This document shows, piece by piece, positions 5,106-7,173 of a stretch of DNA of 7,173 nucleotides. Location of the stretch: NCBI GenBank assembly GCA_001768675.1, contig MELN01000061.1:12060-19232 (forward strand), in the 5' to 3' direction. Numbering within the stretch: position 1 is the stretch's first letter; every line of letters starts with the position of its first letter. The DNA is from Actinobacteria bacterium RBG_16_64_13 (lineage in GTDB: Bacteria > Actinomycetota > Thermoleophilia > RBG-16-64-13). Under the pieces are notes generated by a model, which was not told the origin of the DNA, ran no database searches, and worked only from the letters and a program-made list of their open reading frames with translations. A program made the translations under genes and the position numbers.

Positions 5106-7173
5106 CTAGCCGAGGGACGAGGCCGAGAAGCGGTTTCGAAGCTCGTAGGCCCGTTTCAAATCGTGTTCGGCCCCCATCGTTTCGAGCAGCGCGATCGCCT
5201 GTGCCAGCGGCTCCGCGGAGCGGTCCGACTCGGCCGGCGAGTTGAGCGCGTAGAGCTCGGAAAGCGTCAGCAAGGCAAGCCCTCTTTCGTAGTCGGCTCC
5301 GATATCCTCCGCCAGTTTGATGCTGCAGACGAGATGCTCCTCGGCTGTCGCCAGGTTTCGACACGTCAGCTCCAGCCGTCCGAGGAGGCTGAGGCCATGC
5401 GCTTCGCTTACCTTTGCCCCCGCCTCTCTCGCCGCCTCTATCACCTGCCGACCGGCGCCGCGGGCCCCCTCAAGGTCACCCTCGCTGAGCAGTAGTTTCG
5501 CTCCCTGAAGGTCGGCCTCGATAAGAAGTCCGCGGGCCTGGGCGTGGGCGAGTAGCGGGCGCCCCTGCTCCAGCGCCCGCCTAGCCTCCCCGAGCTCACG
5601 CCGGCGGAGGAGAGCCTTCGATAGGTTTACGAAGGCGAAGCCGACGAGGGCGGGAGGCATCTTCTTCTGCTCCCAGCTGTCCACCACCTTCGCGAGGTGG
5701 TCGATGGCTTCTTTGTCCTGCCCCAATTGCAGGTAGACTTCGGCCATGTTGTTGTGGATGATCGACACCCCCGTATGATACGAGAGTCGTTGATTGAGTT
5801 CGAGGGAGATCTCGTGATGCACCAGGGAGGCCCTCAGGTCGCCGACGAGCTGGTAACAAGCGGCCAGATTCCCGTGCCCCGACGCCTGCCCGGCCAAGTC
5901 TCCCGCCCGTTCATAAAGCGCCACCGCTTCCAGACCGGCCTCGATTGCCCGTTGAAGGAGTCCGAGCCCCACCAGGGTGCCGACCAGCATGGCAAGCGCG
6001 TAGGCCTGTAGCCCATCGTTCCCATCCTGTCGGGCGAGCGCGAGCCCGCGTTCACCACAGGCCAGCGCGTCCCCAAAACGACCCAGGCGAAAGTGGATGA
6101 CGCCTCTCGTTACCTCCAGGCGGGAGGCGAGCGCCGTTCTCCCTTCAGGCAACGCTTCCTTCGCCTTTTCCAACCAGCGAAGAGCTCGCCCGTAGTCGCT
6201 GTGCTGCCGCTCGAGGCACATCGCGATCTTCCGACAGAGATCGCTCGCACGGGCCTCCAAGTCGGAGATAGGAACGACCCCGGCTAGAGCCAGTGGGGCG
6301 GCGGCTCGCACCGATGGCGACGTCCACCGGCGGCGCGCCCGCAGGTAGTGACTCACGGCCTCTTCGTGCCTGGCCAGGGACTCGAGGCAGTCGCCTGTCA
6401 GTTCCTCGATCCGGCTGCGGATCGAAGCCTGAGAAGGCGTGGGTGCCTGGACGGTCTCCAGGGCGATGTCCAGGTAATCGACCGCCTCCCGAAAAGCGTA
6501 GACGGCTTGAGAGGATTCAGCCGCGCGGGCCGCGTTGACCCGCAGCCGCTCATTGTTGCCGGCGTGACGGTAATGATGCACCAGAAGGCCGTAGTCCGGG
6601 CCTTCGCTCGAGGCCTCGAGAAAGGCCGCTACTTCCCCATGGATCTCCCGCCTTCGAGCGTACGGCAGACTGTCGTACACGACTTCCTGCAACAGCGCAT
6701 GCCGGAACCTGAAGGCCCCCTGTGCGCCGGTGGGAGCGAGGAGGGCTGCGTGGGCTAGGTTGCGTAGCGCCTGCCAGAGGACGGGAGTCTCGACCGGGAG
6801 ACCGCCGAGCCCGCTGAGGACCGAATGCTCGAATTCCCGACCTACCACTGCGGCCACCTTCAAGACTTCGCGCTCATCGGTGGGGAGCGCGTCCAGGCGG
6901 GACATCAGGAGCCCCTGGACCCGGTCTGGAATGGCGAGCCTGGCCAGCTCCGCGGCCTGCGCCACCGAGGAGGCGCTCAAGATCCTCGCCAACACCCCCG
7001 GGGATCCCAGTGAATGGACGACCTCCTCGAGAAAGAGCGGGTTCCCGCGTGTCTTGGTATGGACTGCGTCCGCGATCGCCTGGGGCAGATCGGGCGCCTC
7101 GAGGGACGAGCGGATGAAACGCAGGGAGTCTTCCCGCGACAACTCGCCGAGCGAGAATACGGTCGCGGAGGCC
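5106..7173 (-). CDS. Signalling ATPase with TPR array (cyclase/kinase-associated AAA type), 5' partial
   Basis: The frame is open to the window edge, upstream of the TTG at 7142, so the gene is cut; 688 residues are visible. The first 60 or so are the end of an AAA_16/STAND-type ATPase module, with GNPLFLEEV at 43-51. IPDRVQGLLMSRLDALP (81-97), AAVVGREF (107-114) and FRHALLQEVVYDSL (157-170) are the winged-helix-like region that typically follows this ATPase. From about 210 to 680 the protein is all-helical, with roughly ten tetratricopeptide repeats (for example LAACYQLVGDLRASL and MAEVYLQLGQDKEAI), a protein-interaction scaffold. The Walker A and B motifs would be upstream of the window. 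In this family the ATPase-TPR part commonly follows a class III adenylate/guanylate cyclase or a Ser/Thr kinase domain, or precedes a LuxR-type domain; here the C-terminus has no HTH. It ends in TAG at 5106-5108, 131 bases before the oxidoreductase start. Family assignment is firm; the input domain is unknown. Confidence 0.88.
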   Translation of the reverse strand, partial: ASATVFSLGELSREDSLRFIRSSLEAPDLPQAIADAVHTKTRGNPLFLEEVVHSLGSPGVLARILSASSVAQAAELARLAIPDRVQGLLMSRLDALPTDEREVLKVAAVVGREFEHSVLSGLGGLPVETPVLWQALRNLAHAALLAPTGAQGAFRFRHALLQEVVYDSLPYARRREIHGEVAAFLEASSEGPDYGLLVHHYRHAGNNERLRVNAARAAESSQAVYAFREAVDYLDIALETVQAPTPSQASIRSRIEELTGDCLESLARHEEAVSHYLRARRRWTSPSVRAAAPLALAGVVPISDLEARASDLCRKIAMCLERQHSDYGRALRWLEKAKEALPEGRTALASRLEVTRGVIHFRLGRFGDALACGERGLALARQDGNDGLQAYALAMLVGTLVGLGLLQRAIEAGLEAVALYERAGDLAGQASGHGNLAACYQLVGDLRASLVHHEISLELNQRLSYHTGVSIIHNNMAEVYLQLGQDKEAIDHLAKVVDSWEQKKMPPALVGFAFVNLSKALLRRRELGEARRALEQGRPLLAHAQARGLLIEADLQGAKLLLSEGDLEGARGAGRQVIEAAREAGAKVSEAHGLSLLGRLELTCRNLATAEEHLVCSIKLAEDIGADYERGLALLTLSELYALNSPAESDRSAEPLAQAIALLETMGAEHDLKRAYELRNRFSASSLG

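Overview
The window is 7.2 kb of GC-rich bacterial DNA, coding almost throughout, with strong G/C preference at third codon positions. It carries one gene on the plus strand and three on the minus strand; the genes at both edges are cut by the window. The S-layer homology (SLH) repeats and the PGRP-type amidase point to a bacterium with an S-layer and a Gram-positive-like wall. The wording of the second SLH repeat (CPF.DV then YP.NYVAVC) resembles, from memory, SLH proteins of anaerobic or thermophilic actinobacterial lineages. That placement is an inference; no rRNA or marker gene is present.

Layout. 1-2145 (+): 3' part of a large exported, modular cell-wall protein: beta-rich N-terminal region, zinc amidase/PGRP domain, Ig-like domain, fibronectin III-like domain and three SLH repeats. 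Its stop codon lies 18 bases from the stop of the convergent neighbour. 2164-3078 (-): a complete DUF362 protein. 3205-4974 (-): an FAD-dependent oxidoreductase of the geranylgeranyl-reductase-like group, continuing in frame through a hydrophobic helix into a cyclic-nucleotide-binding domain. That domain has its own strong Shine-Dalgarno and ATG, so the locus may make a fusion, a free cNMP-binding protein, or both. 5106-7173 (-): 3' part of a large signalling ATPase, with the end of an AAA/STAND-type ATPase module followed by a long TPR array. This architecture often follows an adenylate/guanylate cyclase or Ser/Thr kinase domain, which here would lie outside the window.

How the genes may work together. 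The three minus-strand genes run in the same direction but are separated by 131 and 126 bases, so one operon is possible but not shown. If the edge ATPase begins with a cyclase domain, the neighbouring cNMP-binding domain could be its receiver, linking a second messenger to a membrane-associated flavin reductase; this is a hypothesis. The amidase gene is convergent and probably independent. No RNA gene, CRISPR array, mobile element or convincing terminator was seen. The most notable points are the reductase/cNMP junction with its internal start signal and a short codon-biased segment between the DUF362 and cNMP genes.
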